DNA of 64,000 nucleotides, taken from the NCBI GenBank assembly GCA_963665765.1, contig OY762464.1, positions 1-64,000 of the forward strand, read 5' to 3'. Source of the stretch: Bin76 sp963665765. GTDB taxonomy: Bacteria; Actinomycetota; Acidimicrobiia; Spongiisociales; ZC4RG35. The number at the start of each line of letters is the position of its first letter. The first letter of the stretch is position 1. Under the pieces are notes generated by a model. That model had not been told where the DNA came from, did not search any database, and saw only the letters and a list, made by a program, of their open reading frames with translations. Below, piece after piece: positions 51,872-60,814 of the stretch. A program made the translations under genes and the position numbers.

Positions 51872-52582
51872 TTGCAGGTGATCCCCGCAATCGACATCTT
51901 CGAGGGTCGCGTGGTGCGTCTTTTGCACGGCGATTATGGCCGGATAACCCGTTACTCCGAGGACCCGGTGGAAGTGGCGGGGCAATGGGTGTCCCAAGGC
52001 GCCGACCTGGTGCATGTGGTGGACCTCTCCGGGGCCCGTTCCGGCCACTCCGACCGCCACATCTGGGACAACATGGCGCGGGCCGGAATCCCCTTTCAGG
52101 TGGGCGGGGGGATCCGCGACGCCGAGGTGGCCCGGGCGGCGCTTTCCGCCGGCGCCCGGCGGGTGGTGATGGGGACCGCCGCGGTATGGAACCCGAACAT
52201 CCTGGGAGAGGTGGAGCGGATCGATCGGGTGGTGGCGGCCCTCGACATCCGGGCGGGACGGGCCAGGGGAGCGGGATGGCTGGATGAAGGTCTGGAGGTG
52301 GGAGCGGTGGTGGCCGGTCTGCGGGAAGCCGGCGTCGGGAGGCTGCTGGTGACCGGAATCGAGCGGGATGGAGCGATGACCGGGCCGGACCTCAAGCTAC
52401 TTGCCGAAGTGCTGGAAATGTCGGAGATGGCGGTGATCGCCTCTGGAGGGGTGGGCGAGTTGGCCGATTTGGAGTCGGTGGCGGATATGGGATGCGAAGC
52501 TGCCATTGTGGGGAGGGCGCTTTACGAGAAGCGCTTCACCTTGGCCGAAGCGATCGCCGCCGTTCAGCCGTCCGATCTCTGA
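51872..52582 (+). CDS. hisA: ProFAR isomerase
   Basis: Fourth step of histidine synthesis; a 236-residue TIM barrel related to HisF. It has VIPAIDIFEGRVVRL (catalytic Asp), the phosphate loops VGGGIRD and ASGGVGE, the second catalytic Asp in ALDIRAG, and VTGIERDGAMTGPDL. The TTG start follows AAAGAGG by about 7 bases; a GTG at 51878 is an alternative. It has no PriA-specific bifunctional signature that I can verify; TrpF activity remains possible as in actinobacterial PriA. Confidence 0.92.
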   Translation: MQVIPAIDIFEGRVVRLLHGDYGRITRYSEDPVEVAGQWVSQGADLVHVVDLSGARSGHSDRHIWDNMARAGIPFQVGGGIRDAEVARAALSAGARRVVMGTAAVWNPNILGEVERIDRVVAALDIRAGRARGAGWLDEGLEVGAVVAGLREAGVGRLLVTGIERDGAMTGPDLKLLAEVLEMSEMAVIASGGVGELADLESVADMGCEAAIVGRALYEKRFTLAEAIAAVQPSDL

Positions 52583-53382
52583 CGACGGGCCTCGAACAGG
52601 ATCACGGCCGCCGCCGCCGCGGCGTTGAGCGAATCAACCGTACCTGACATAGGAATTCGCAATCGGTGATCGGCGCCCGACAACCATAGATCGGAGAGTC
52701 CGTGCTGCTCGGCCCCGATCACCAGGGCGGCGGCCCCCCGGAGGTCGGCCTCCCAGCACGGCCGTTTCGCCTCGGGGCCGGTGGCGATCACCGTTATGCG
52801 GTGGTCTCGGAGCCAGCGCCGCGCCTTGGGCCCGGTGGTCACCGCCACCGGAAGGGTGAAGAGCGACCCGAGCGAAGCGCGCACCACATTGGGATTGAAG
52901 ACGTCGGTGGTGGAATCGGCTACCACCACGGCGTCTGCTCCGGCCGCTTCGGCGGTGCGGAGCATGGCGCCCAGATTGCCGGGCTTTTCCACCGATTCCA
53001 CCACCAGCACCAGAGGGGAGGGGCCAAGTCGAAGGTCTGACAGCCGAAGCCGCGGCCGGCGTAGCACCGCCAAGAGGCCTTCGGGACTATCCCGATAGGA
53101 AACCTTGCGAAAAACCGGCGCCGACACCTCGATTTTTGCCACCTCTCCCTCCACCTGGGCGAGCAGTTTTTCTTCGATTCCTCCTGCATACAAGGATGGA
53201 CAGCAATAGATCGCCAGCCAATGGGACTGCCAACCAAGTGCTCTGCGCAACTCCGGGTATCCCTCCACCAGGAAAGCGTTCTCCCTCTCCCGCTCGCGCC
53301 GGGAACGCAATCTCACCAGCGCCTTCACCCGTCGGTTCTGAAGGGAGGTGATCACTTCCTGGTCCGGTCCGCCCCCCGGCAT
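52564..53382 (-). CDS. TrmH/SpoU-family RNA methyltransferase
   Basis: A 272-residue 2'-O-methyltransferase. The N-terminal substrate domain (VITSLQNRRVKALVRLRSRR, NAFLVEGYPELRRAL) precedes the knot motifs VESVEKPGNLGAMLRTAEA, ALVIGAEQHGLSD and RIPMSGTVDSLNAAAAAAVILF. The ATG at 53382 overlaps the stop of the upstream membrane-protein gene by one base. The target nucleotide is unknown. It is convergent with hisA, overlapping by 19 bp. Confidence 0.9.
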   Translation of the reverse strand: MPGGGPDQEVITSLQNRRVKALVRLRSRRERERENAFLVEGYPELRRALGWQSHWLAIYCCPSLYAGGIEEKLLAQVEGEVAKIEVSAPVFRKVSYRDSPEGLLAVLRRPRLRLSDLRLGPSPLVLVVESVEKPGNLGAMLRTAEAAGADAVVVADSTTDVFNPNVVRASLGSLFTLPVAVTTGPKARRWLRDHRITVIATGPEAKRPCWEADLRGAAALVIGAEQHGLSDLWLSGADHRLRIPMSGTVDSLNAAAAAAVILFEARRQRSDG

Positions 53383-54368
53383 CAGGATGATTTCTTCCCG
53401 GTCCGCCGTCCTGTCCGGTCCCAAGATTCCCGAATGCCCACCAGGATCAGCACTGCCCACAGGCAGGCGGCGGGTTCGACGGCCCGGAGCAGGGCGCCAT
53501 CCGACTCCGACGCCCAGGCAACGATCACCAAAGCCGCCATCAACAACCGGGCCATCCACACCCGTTCGGAAGAGATCAGATGGGGGACGCGGTCGGTGGA
53601 AGAAGCCACTTCGGGCCTCATGAAGCCCAGGGCCACGCCAAAAGCCAGGCCGCCCACCAGCAGTCCGTACATCCACCACGGACCGCCTCCCCAATTGCCA
53701 TGGGTTATTTCCCGGACCACCGTCCCCAGCGCGGGAATCCCGGCAGTCAAGAGTGTCAAGCGCAATCTCTTGTATAGGTCGAGCTTGGCGTAGCACAGCA
53801 CCAGGCCGGCTGCGGCCACGGCGGCCACCTGCGCCCACCACCAATGGTCAGCCTCGCCTAAGAGCAGATAGACAATCGTGCCTCCCAGGGCGACGCCTCC
53901 GGCGACGAAACGGTGCGCGGACGGAGCGTGCGGAGGGGTCAGGGTATCGAGGAACAGAGCGGCGGCCATGGCCACTGCGGCCCACCAGCCGGTCGGGGTG
54001 ACCGCCAAAACCATGGCTAAGGCGCCCAGGACCCCCGCTTCCCAGCGGGCCGGGGACAGGCCGCTGCTTCCCACCATGACTTTGGCCACCAACAGCACCA
54101 CCAGCAACACCCCGACATCGGGCTGAAGCGCCCAGGCCAAAGACCCTCCCGCCAAGGCCGCCAGGTTGGCCGAGAGGGGGTGGTCGGGGTCGAGTTCCCG
54201 GGACAAAGCCCAGGAGAGATAGGCGACCAGCCCAGACTGGACCGCTTCGGGCCATCCTCCCCAAAAGTACCCCGCCCCGCCAAAGGCGAACAGCGAGCCC
54301 AGCGCCCACCGGTCGGTGAACTGCTCAAGGTCCAGTGGTCGAGTGACGCTCACTCTGAAGGAGGGCAT
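53382..54368 (-). CDS. Hypothetical multi-pass membrane protein
   Basis: A 328-residue protein with about ten hydrophobic spans and Trp-rich loops (GGAGYFWGGWPEAVQSG, GEADHWWWAQVAA, GNWGGGPWWMYGLL). I recognise no family. It is coupled by one-base overlaps to a FAD dehydrogenase upstream and an RNA methyltransferase downstream. Confidence 0.75.
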   Translation of the reverse strand: MPSFRVSVTRPLDLEQFTDRWALGSLFAFGGAGYFWGGWPEAVQSGLVAYLSWALSRELDPDHPLSANLAALAGGSLAWALQPDVGVLLVVLLVAKVMVGSSGLSPARWEAGVLGALAMVLAVTPTGWWAAVAMAAALFLDTLTPPHAPSAHRFVAGGVALGGTIVYLLLGEADHWWWAQVAAVAAAGLVLCYAKLDLYKRLRLTLLTAGIPALGTVVREITHGNWGGGPWWMYGLLVGGLAFGVALGFMRPEVASSTDRVPHLISSERVWMARLLMAALVIVAWASESDGALLRAVEPAACLWAVLILVGIRESWDRTGRRTGKKSS

Positions 54369-55486
54369 CAGGCGAATCGGGCCGGGCTGAGCACCGCCGG
54401 GTCCAGGCCGTGGTCCACCAGCCGGGGGGGCGCCTGCGAATCCAGCAGCAAAGAGGCTGTCAACTCACCGGCGCCCGGGGCGGTCTGGATGCCGGTTCCG
54501 CCCTGTCCCACCAGCCAGAAAAACCCTTCGGCGCCCGGGTCGAATCCGATCACCATCTCCCGGTCGGGAGCGAAGGTGCGTAGCCCCGTCCACGAAGAAC
54601 GCACCGAGCGGATCCCCAGGGTGGTGGCCTGGTTGATGCGTTCGATCGCCAGGGCGATGTCGAGTGGCTCGGGTCGGGCGTCACAAGGAGGAGAGGGTTT
54701 CTCTTCGGAGAGCGAGCACAGCAGTTGGAGGCCGTCCGGTTTGAAATACCACTCCATCTCCACGTTGGCCACCAGGGGCCAGTCCTGGTATTCCTCGGCT
54801 CCCGGCGCCATGAAAATCGTGCGTCGCAAGGGAGTGATTCCCACCGGCTTGACCCCCGCCATCCGGGCGATCTCGTCGCCCCACGCCCCGGCCGCGTTCA
54901 CCACCATTGCCACGCACAGGGTCTCCTCCCCGGCTCTCAGTTTCCAGCCGCCCGAGGTCTTCTCCAGGGCGGTCACCGGAGCGGATAGGCGAATTTCGGC
55001 GCCTCGTCCTCGGGCGCCCCGCACGAAGGCCTGATGGATGGCCGCCACGTCCATGTCGGCCGCCTCCGGCTCCCAAACGGCTGCTTCCAGGTGATCCTCT
55101 CGGAGGACGGGACATATCTCTTGGGCCTGTTCGGGATCAAGCCATTCCACGGCGGTTCCCGATTCCCGGGCGGCTGTCTCCCACTTCTCCAAGGACGCGA
55201 TCTGATCGGCGCGGCCCACCAGCATCCCGCCCCGCTTGGACAGCAAGGGGAAATCGGCCAGACCCGGGGGAGGGTGGTCGAAGAAGCTCCGGCCGGCCAG
55301 AGTCAGAGGACGGATCCCGGGGGAACCGTATGATTCGAAGAGCAGTGCGGCGGATCGCCCGGTGGTGTGATAGGCCAGGGTGGATTCGGCTTCGACCAGC
55401 ACCACCTCGGCTCTTTGGGAGAGATGGAAGGCCGCGGACACTCCGGCGATCCCGCCTCCCACCACCGCCACCCGCAGGGGTTTCAC
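54368..55486 (-). CDS. FAD-dependent amino-acid dehydrogenase, DAO family (DauA-like)
   Basis: A 372-residue flavoprotein with VAVVGGGIAGVSAAFHL, the block AYHTTGRSAALLFESYG typical of D-arginine dehydrogenase-like enzymes, NAAGAWGDEIA and the end GFFWLVGQGGTGIQTAPGAG. It probably oxidises a D- or secondary amino acid and passes electrons to the respiratory chain. It starts 9 bases after the bpa stop. Confidence 0.83.
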   Translation of the reverse strand: MKPLRVAVVGGGIAGVSAAFHLSQRAEVVLVEAESTLAYHTTGRSAALLFESYGSPGIRPLTLAGRSFFDHPPPGLADFPLLSKRGGMLVGRADQIASLEKWETAARESGTAVEWLDPEQAQEICPVLREDHLEAAVWEPEAADMDVAAIHQAFVRGARGRGAEIRLSAPVTALEKTSGGWKLRAGEETLCVAMVVNAAGAWGDEIARMAGVKPVGITPLRRTIFMAPGAEEYQDWPLVANVEMEWYFKPDGLQLLCSLSEEKPSPPCDARPEPLDIALAIERINQATTLGIRSVRSSWTGLRTFAPDREMVIGFDPGAEGFFWLVGQGGTGIQTAPGAGELTASLLLDSQAPPRLVDHGLDPAVLSPARFA

Positions 55487-55495
55487 GGGCCTTCT

Positions 55496-55981
55496 CTACA
55501 GGTAGAGACCGGTGGCCGGCCGATCCTCCGGCTCGGGTTGGCCTGCCGTCAGTTTGGCGCGTTGAGCGGCGGCAGCCTGGGCAACCATCTGCTTGGTGAC
55601 CAGGCTGGCCTGGATTCCCTGGAAAAGACCTTCCAACCATCCGATCAACTGGGCCTGGGCGATCCGCACCTCCGAGGAAGTGGGAGGGTCCTCTCCCAAT
55701 AGAGGATCGAACATGCGGTCGAACTCCGTAAGGAGTTGCTCCCCCAAGACATCGCGCAGTTCATGCAGGGAACGATCGTGAATCCGGGAGATCAGTTCCC
55801 TTCCCGACTCGTCGGGAGTGGCGGTCCGCACTTCCTCCAGAATCGATCGGGTCATGGTGGCGATCCTGATCAACTTGGCCGGCTCGGTGACCTCGACGCC
55901 GTCACCGGAAGCGCCGTCATCCCCCGAACCCGACGGAAGCTCCTCCACCAGATCGGGACGCAAAGTTTGTTCAGAACTCAT
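55496..55981 (-). CDS. bpa: Bacterial proteasome activator Bpa/PafE-like
   Basis: An ATP-independent ring activator of the actinobacterial 20S proteasome, 161 residues. It has the family core EVTEPAKLIRIATMTRSILEEV..., SLHELRDVLGEQLLTEFDRM and RIAQAQLIGWLEGLFQGIQ, and a C-terminal TGLYL close to the GQYL motif that docks into the proteasome. The change from Gln to Leu in that motif is small and keeps the Tyr. It implies that prcAB exists elsewhere in this genome. It is encoded upstream of a FAD dehydrogenase. Confidence 0.9.
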   Translation of the reverse strand: MSSEQTLRPDLVEELPSGSGDDGASGDGVEVTEPAKLIRIATMTRSILEEVRTATPDESGRELISRIHDRSLHELRDVLGEQLLTEFDRMFDPLLGEDPPTSSEVRIAQAQLIGWLEGLFQGIQASLVTKQMVAQAAAAQRAKLTAGQPEPEDRPATGLYL

Positions 55982-56030
55982 CAGATGTCAGATTACCTCC
56001 ATCATGCATGCTCGGGGTCCCGGCCCCGCC

Positions 56031-56723
56031 TTACACCGGCACCTCGGCGCCGTTCAGGAGCCGGGCTTCCTCGGTGAGCAGGAATTCAACTACTCTCGCC
56101 ACGTCGTCGGGAGTGGGCCAGAGAGTGTGGTCGGCATCGGGCATGGCTTGGCGGGCGACCGGGGTGTCGATCACCGAGGGCACCAGCACCGACACGGAGA
56201 CGCGGCTCTTGGCAAGCTCGGCGGCCAAAGTGCGGCCCAGCGCCACCACTCCCGCCTTGGCGATGTTGAACGCCGCTTGACCCGGGGGCGTGTTGAAGGC
56301 GGCTCGGCTGGCGGACAGCACCACCCTGGCCCAATCGGCGCGATGCAGGTGGGGGAGGGCGGCCCGCACGGTGGTGAAGGTCGAGCGAAGGTTGGAGTCG
56401 AGCATTCGATCCAAGCGAAGATCGGAAGTCTCCTCGATGGTTCTTCCTCCCGCCCAGTTGCCGGCCAGGCAGGCCAGCCCCCCGACATTGCCCCATCCCT
56501 CCTGCAATTCTGCGAAGAACTCCGCCACGGCGTGGGCGTCGGTGGCATCCAATCTGCGCAGCATTATCCGGTCGTGGTGGGTGCCGAACCGGTCCTCGAA
56601 AGCGGCCGCCTCCGCCGGTTTGAGATAGGTGACCCCCAGCCGCACCTGCTGGTCGCGCAACAACCGGGCGGCAAGGGCTTTCCCCAGCCACCCGGTCCCC
56701 CCGGTTATCACCACCGTTCTCAT
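56031..56723 (-). CDS. SDR-family protein with the catalytic Tyr missing
   Basis: A 230-residue Rossmann protein with TGGTGWLG (7-14) and the SDR layout. The active site normally YxxxK reads F152xxxK156 (AAFNIAKAG), so the catalytic Tyr is Phe; the Ser pair (LSASRA) is retained. It may be an inactive binding protein or use another mechanism. A ribosome site is not obvious. It is followed on the same strand by bpa after 50 bp. Confidence 0.8.
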   Translation of the reverse strand: MRTVVITGGTGWLGKALAARLLRDQQVRLGVTYLKPAEAAAFEDRFGTHHDRIMLRRLDATDAHAVAEFFAELQEGWGNVGGLACLAGNWAGGRTIEETSDLRLDRMLDSNLRSTFTTVRAALPHLHRADWARVVLSASRAAFNTPPGQAAFNIAKAGVVALGRTLAAELAKSRVSVSVLVPSVIDTPVARQAMPDADHTLWPTPDDVARVVEFLLTEEARLLNGAEVPV

Positions 56724-56816
56724 AGGCCCGATTCTGGCAGACTGCGGTTACGATCGGCGCCTTTTTGCCGGTTGGCTCAAGGGGTCAACCCACCCCGGCC
56801 GGCGCTTGGATTGGTC

Positions 56817-56822
56817 TAGTCT
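56817..56822 (+). promoter_or_regulatory. -10 box for the YchF-like gene
   Basis: TAGTCT lies 9 bases before the ATG at 56832. It repeats the short-leader pattern; no Shine-Dalgarno sequence lies between them. Confidence 0.4.
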
Positions 56823-56831
56823 CGGTGATCG

Positions 56832-57899
56832 ATGCCCACCTTGGCGATAACCGGACTGGCCAACACCGGCAAAAGTTCGTTGTTCGCGGCCTTGACCGGG
56901 CGATGGCAGGGAGTCGCACCGTTTCCCTTCTCCACCACCGAAACCCGGATCGGCATGCTTTTTATCGAGGACCCGATGTTGAGAGAACTGGGGCGGTTGG
57001 AGGGTTCCGCCCGAGTCACCCCGGCCGCTTTGGAGGTGGCGGACACCCCGGCGCGCAACCGCTCGGGAGGGGAGACCGACACCGAGACCATCGGCAGGCT
57101 CCGTCAGGCGGACTGCCTGGTGGTGGTGCTGCGCTCCTTTTCAGATCCGGTGGCGCCCGATCATGAGTCGGGGGGCGATCCCGCCCGACAGGCCCAGGAC
57201 ACCGTCGTGGATCTGGCGATCAACGACGCCGAAGTCTTCGAGAGAGCCCTTCCCCGACTTCGCAACCAGGCCACTTCCCGTCCCGAACGGCGTCCGGCCT
57301 ACCGGGCGGTGGCCCGGGCAGTGGAGATCGCCCGAGAGGGAATGCTGTTGAGATCGGAGGAGTGGTCGGAGAGCGAACTGACCGCGCTGGCGGACTTTGC
57401 TCCCCTCACTCTCAAGCCGGTGGTGTGGGTGGTGAACGTTGCGGAGGGCGCCCTCTTCGCCCCGCCCGGTCGAATGCTGCCTACCGTGCCCGTCGGCGAC
57501 GGAGTGGTGGACTTGAGCCTGGCGTTGGAGGCCGAGGCGGTGGCGCTTGATCTCGAGGATCGGGCGGAGATGCGGGAGGCATTCGGATTGGGCGAGGGGG
57601 CGGCCTCCGATCTTGGCCGGGCGGCGTTGGAAGCCCTCGGACTCTGCACCTTTTTCACCGCCAACCGCCGGGAGACCCGGGCGTGGTTGACTCGGCGAGG
57701 GTCAGGGGCCCGGGAGGCGGCGGGGAGAATCCACTCCGATATGGAACGCGGTTTCATCAGGGCCGAGGTGGCGAGCGCCCGCAGCGTGATCGAGGCCGGG
57801 GGATGGGACTTGGCCCGCCAAAGAGGCCTGACCCGGGTGGAAGGACAGGACTATGAAATCCGGTCCCGTGACGTTCTCCAGATCCGGTTCTCAATCTAG
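56832..57899 (+). CDS. YchF/OLA1-like GTPase, divergent paralogue
   Basis: A 355-residue TRAFAC-class NTPase. The P loop is GLANTGKSS (8-16, usually GLPNVGKST), G3 is ADTPARN where YchF has DxPGL, and the G4 region is VWVVNVAEG. The C-terminal TGS-like end reads GRIHSDMERGFIRAEVASA and EGQDYEIRSRDVLQIRF, close to YchF (IHTDFERGFIRAEV). The weakened G3 suggests altered nucleotide hydrolysis. A standard YchF may exist elsewhere. Confidence 0.85.
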   Translation: MPTLAITGLANTGKSSLFAALTGRWQGVAPFPFSTTETRIGMLFIEDPMLRELGRLEGSARVTPAALEVADTPARNRSGGETDTETIGRLRQADCLVVVLRSFSDPVAPDHESGGDPARQAQDTVVDLAINDAEVFERALPRLRNQATSRPERRPAYRAVARAVEIAREGMLLRSEEWSESELTALADFAPLTLKPVVWVVNVAEGALFAPPGRMLPTVPVGDGVVDLSLALEAEAVALDLEDRAEMREAFGLGEGAASDLGRAALEALGLCTFFTANRRETRAWLTRRGSGAREAAGRIHSDMERGFIRAEVASARSVIEAGGWDLARQRGLTRVEGQDYEIRSRDVLQIRFSI

Positions 57900-57926
57900 A
57901 TAGGGCGAGAATCCCAACCGATCAAG

Positions 57927-57932
57927 TAATGT
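57927..57932 (+). promoter_or_regulatory. -10 box of the antiporter gene
   Basis: TAATGT lies 8 bases before the GTG at 57941, again the leaderless arrangement. The gap between the two genes is 41 bp. Confidence 0.45.
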
Positions 57933-57940
57933 AACCGGGA

Positions 57941-60160
57941 GTGTTTCCCATTCTGGCCGCGGCTGACTCCGAGGGGTTCGCCCTTCTTGATGAACATCAG
58001 CTGTTCGTGTTTTTGGTGCAGTTGGTCCTGTTGGTGGGCACCGCCCGTTTCATGGGTGGCGTCGCCAACAAGCTACGGCAACCACCGGTGGTGGGTCAGC
58101 TATTGGCGGGGGTGCTGATCGGCCCCAGCGTCCTGGGCCGATTCTATCCGGACACCTTCGAGTGGATCTTTTCGGACTCCACGGTGGGTTCGGTGACCTA
58201 CGGACTGGCGTGGCTGGCAGTGATCATGGTGTTGGTGGTGATCGGATACGAAACCGATCTGGGCATCATCGCTCGCCTCCGCCGGGCGGCGATCAACGTT
58301 TCCGGGGGAGCGCTGCTAGTCCCCCTGGTGTTGGTGGGAGTGGTGGCGCTTCTGACTCCGTCCTCTTTCATTGGAGATCAGGGCAGGGGACTGTACGCGG
58401 CCTTCATGGCGCTGGCTCTATCGGTGGCGGCCTTGCCGGTGGTGGCCAAGATACTGCAGGACCTGGGAATGCTGCGCCGCAATTTCGGCCAGGTGACCTT
58501 GGCGGTGAGCATGACTATGGATTCGGTTGGGTGGCTTATCCTGGCCGGGTTGGCCGGCATCGCCCAGGAGGGGTTTGAACCCAGCCGGATGCTCACGTCG
58601 CTGGGAGGTCTGGTGCTGTTCGTGGCCTTGGCCGCCACATTGGGCAGGTGGCTTCTCAACCAGGCGATGCGCTTGGCGCTACGAGGGGGATCCAACCTGC
58701 GGGCGGCGCTCACCGTCAGCCTGGTGTCCGCCATCGGGGGCGGCGCCATCACTCATGCCCTGGGGCTGGAAGCGATCCTGGGCGCCTTCATAGTGGGGAT
58801 CATTCTGGCCACTCTGCGCTATCAGATGGTGGGGGTCCCCCACATTCTGGAGACGGTGACCGATTCGTTTTTCGCCCCCATCTTCTTTGCTTTCAGCGGA
58901 CTCCGGGTCGATATCTGGCTGTTGGCCAGCCCCAGCGCCATTATCTGGACGGTGGTGTTGATCGTGCTGGCGGTGGCCGCCAAGATGTTCGGTGCTCTGG
59001 TGGGCGCCCGCCGGGCCGGTCTCAGCTTCAAGGAGGGACTGGCGCTCGGATCGGGCCTCTCGGCGCTGGGCGCCATGGGCATCGTGGTCGCCCTGGTGGG
59101 GCTGAGCCTGGGCGTTGTCAGCGACACCGGCTACACCGTGATCGTCCTGGCCGCCATTGTCACCTCGCTCATCGCCCCGATCATGCTGAAAATGGCGGTG
59201 CGAGGCATGGAGACCGGAGCGGAAGAACAATCTCGCCTGGAGTCGGAAGCCATCCGATCGCAAGCCCAGATTCTGGGATCGGAGCGGATTCTCCTTCCCA
59301 CCCGAGGAGGCGCCAACACCGTCTACGCCGCCAACCAGTTGAAGCATCTGTTCCCCGATGCCGAGATAACGGTGCTGGTAGTCACCGGTCACACCGGCAG
59401 TTGGTGGAAACGGCAGCTGGGAGTCCGAGGGGAGGAAGACCAGGGTCCCGAGGAGGTAATGGAGGCGTTGGGATCAGATCGTCACCGGCTGATCCGACGC
59501 AAGCGGCGGGATCCGGCCGAGGCAATCCTCAACGAGGCGGTGCTGGGGTACGATCTGGTGGTGCTGGGCGCCAGCGAGCGCACCCAGGAGGGCGAGGTTT
59601 TCTCCACGGTGATCGACCGGGTGCTGGCCAGACTGGAACTGCCGACGCTGATCTTTCGCTACCCGACCCACGACGGACAGGGCAGCCTCCCCGACGAGGC
59701 ATCGCTCGACGTTAGCCGGGTGATGTTGTCCCTGGAATCGAATCGGGCTTCCCGCGCCGCCGAGGAGGTCGCTTATTCCCTGGCCGCCGGCAACGACGGC
59801 CTGGTTTTTGCTTTGCACCTGATTACCGAAGTCGCTGACGGGCCGTTCAACTTCGACATGCTGAGCAGCGCCGAGAATTACCGAGCGGGTTTGGAGATGG
59901 CGGAGGAGTCGGTGGTATTCGGGGAACGACTGGGGGCGAGGGTGAACACCGACGTCAAACCGGTCTCCCAGCCGGAAGGGGATCTGGTGAACACTGCCAA
60001 CCGCGGAAACTGGGACCTGCTGGTGATGGGTGCCACCAGCCGACCTCTGACCAGCCGACCCTTCTTCGGCTACGGTATGTCATACGTTCTCAAATATGTG
60101 ACGATTCCGATGGTGATAGTGGCCATGCCCGACACCATGTCCCGATACAAACCCCACTAG
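57941..60160 (+). CDS. Cation/proton antiporter (CPA2) with C-terminal universal-stress domains
   Basis: A 739-residue Na+ or K+/H+ antiporter. The membrane part (about 1-420) has around 12 spans, including QPPVVGQLLAGVLIGPSVLG and the LAVSMTMDSVGWLILAG span with the acidic ion-binding residue. The soluble tail (about 450-735) has two Usp-like repeats (ILLPTRGGANTVYAANQL; DLVVLGASERTQEG; DLLVMGATSRPLTSRPF). The start is a GTG beside a -10 box. It is followed by a small membrane gene after 16 bp. Confidence 0.9.
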   Translation: MFPILAAADSEGFALLDEHQLFVFLVQLVLLVGTARFMGGVANKLRQPPVVGQLLAGVLIGPSVLGRFYPDTFEWIFSDSTVGSVTYGLAWLAVIMVLVVIGYETDLGIIARLRRAAINVSGGALLVPLVLVGVVALLTPSSFIGDQGRGLYAAFMALALSVAALPVVAKILQDLGMLRRNFGQVTLAVSMTMDSVGWLILAGLAGIAQEGFEPSRMLTSLGGLVLFVALAATLGRWLLNQAMRLALRGGSNLRAALTVSLVSAIGGGAITHALGLEAILGAFIVGIILATLRYQMVGVPHILETVTDSFFAPIFFAFSGLRVDIWLLASPSAIIWTVVLIVLAVAAKMFGALVGARRAGLSFKEGLALGSGLSALGAMGIVVALVGLSLGVVSDTGYTVIVLAAIVTSLIAPIMLKMAVRGMETGAEEQSRLESEAIRSQAQILGSERILLPTRGGANTVYAANQLKHLFPDAEITVLVVTGHTGSWWKRQLGVRGEEDQGPEEVMEALGSDRHRLIRRKRRDPAEAILNEAVLGYDLVVLGASERTQEGEVFSTVIDRVLARLELPTLIFRYPTHDGQGSLPDEASLDVSRVMLSLESNRASRAAEEVAYSLAAGNDGLVFALHLITEVADGPFNFDMLSSAENYRAGLEMAEESVVFGERLGARVNTDVKPVSQPEGDLVNTANRGNWDLLVMGATSRPLTSRPFFGYGMSYVLKYVTIPMVIVAMPDTMSRYKPH

Positions 60161-60176
60161 TCGCAACTAGCCGCAA

Positions 60177-60680
60177 GTGCGCCGGTACCTGGTCGATCTG
60201 CTGGGAGACTGGGGGGTGTCCGATCCGGTGGCGGTGGCGCTCATTTCGGCTCTGCCGGTGCTGGAGTTGCGCGCCGGTATTCCGCTGGGTCGGCTGGTGC
60301 TGGAGATGGACTCTCTTCCGACCTGGATCTGGTCGGTGGTCGGCAATCTGGCGCCCCTTCCCCTGGTGTTCCGTCTGCTGAGGATTTGCGACCGGTATTG
60401 CACCGCCGACCGGTGGGGGTGGATGCGCCGTCTGCTCGACCGGCTCTATGCCCGCACCCGCCGCCGTCACACAACCTGGTTCGCCCGCCTGCGGGATCTG
60501 GCCCTGGTGGCCTTGGTGGCCATCCCTCTGCCCCTCACCGGAGGATGGACGGGCGTGCTGGCCGCCTTCGTTTTCGGGGTTCCCTTCCGCCGCGCTTTTT
60601 GGCTGATCGCGGCGGGGGTGATGGTGGCCGGAACGGCGGTTCTGTTGCTGGTGAACGCCGGGCAGATCATCTGGAACTGA
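60177..60680 (+). CDS. Small multidrug-export (COG2426) family membrane protein
   Basis: A 167-residue membrane protein of the Sm_multidrug_ex family with ISALPVLELRAGIPLG near the N terminus, a basic cytoplasmic loop, and PLPLTGGWTGVLAAFVFG. Function is not established in the family. Start GTG at 60177. Confidence 0.8.
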   Translation: MRRYLVDLLGDWGVSDPVAVALISALPVLELRAGIPLGRLVLEMDSLPTWIWSVVGNLAPLPLVFRLLRICDRYCTADRWGWMRRLLDRLYARTRRRHTTWFARLRDLALVALVAIPLPLTGGWTGVLAAFVFGVPFRRAFWLIAAGVMVAGTAVLLLVNAGQIIWN

Positions 60681-60814
60681 GAAACGACCTATTCGGTCGC
60701 AGCCACCGGCCGCCCCTGGGTTGGAATTGCCCCGATCAAAACCCGCTCGGCCTCGGGCCGCGGCTATGATTTCAAGCGGGACGACCGTAAACCGATCTTT
60801 GGAGGAGAGACAGT

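Noticed and set aside
46639..52582. hisC, to complete the histidine pathway in this cluster
   Set aside because: No aminotransferase is encoded here; it must lie elsewhere if the pathway is complete.
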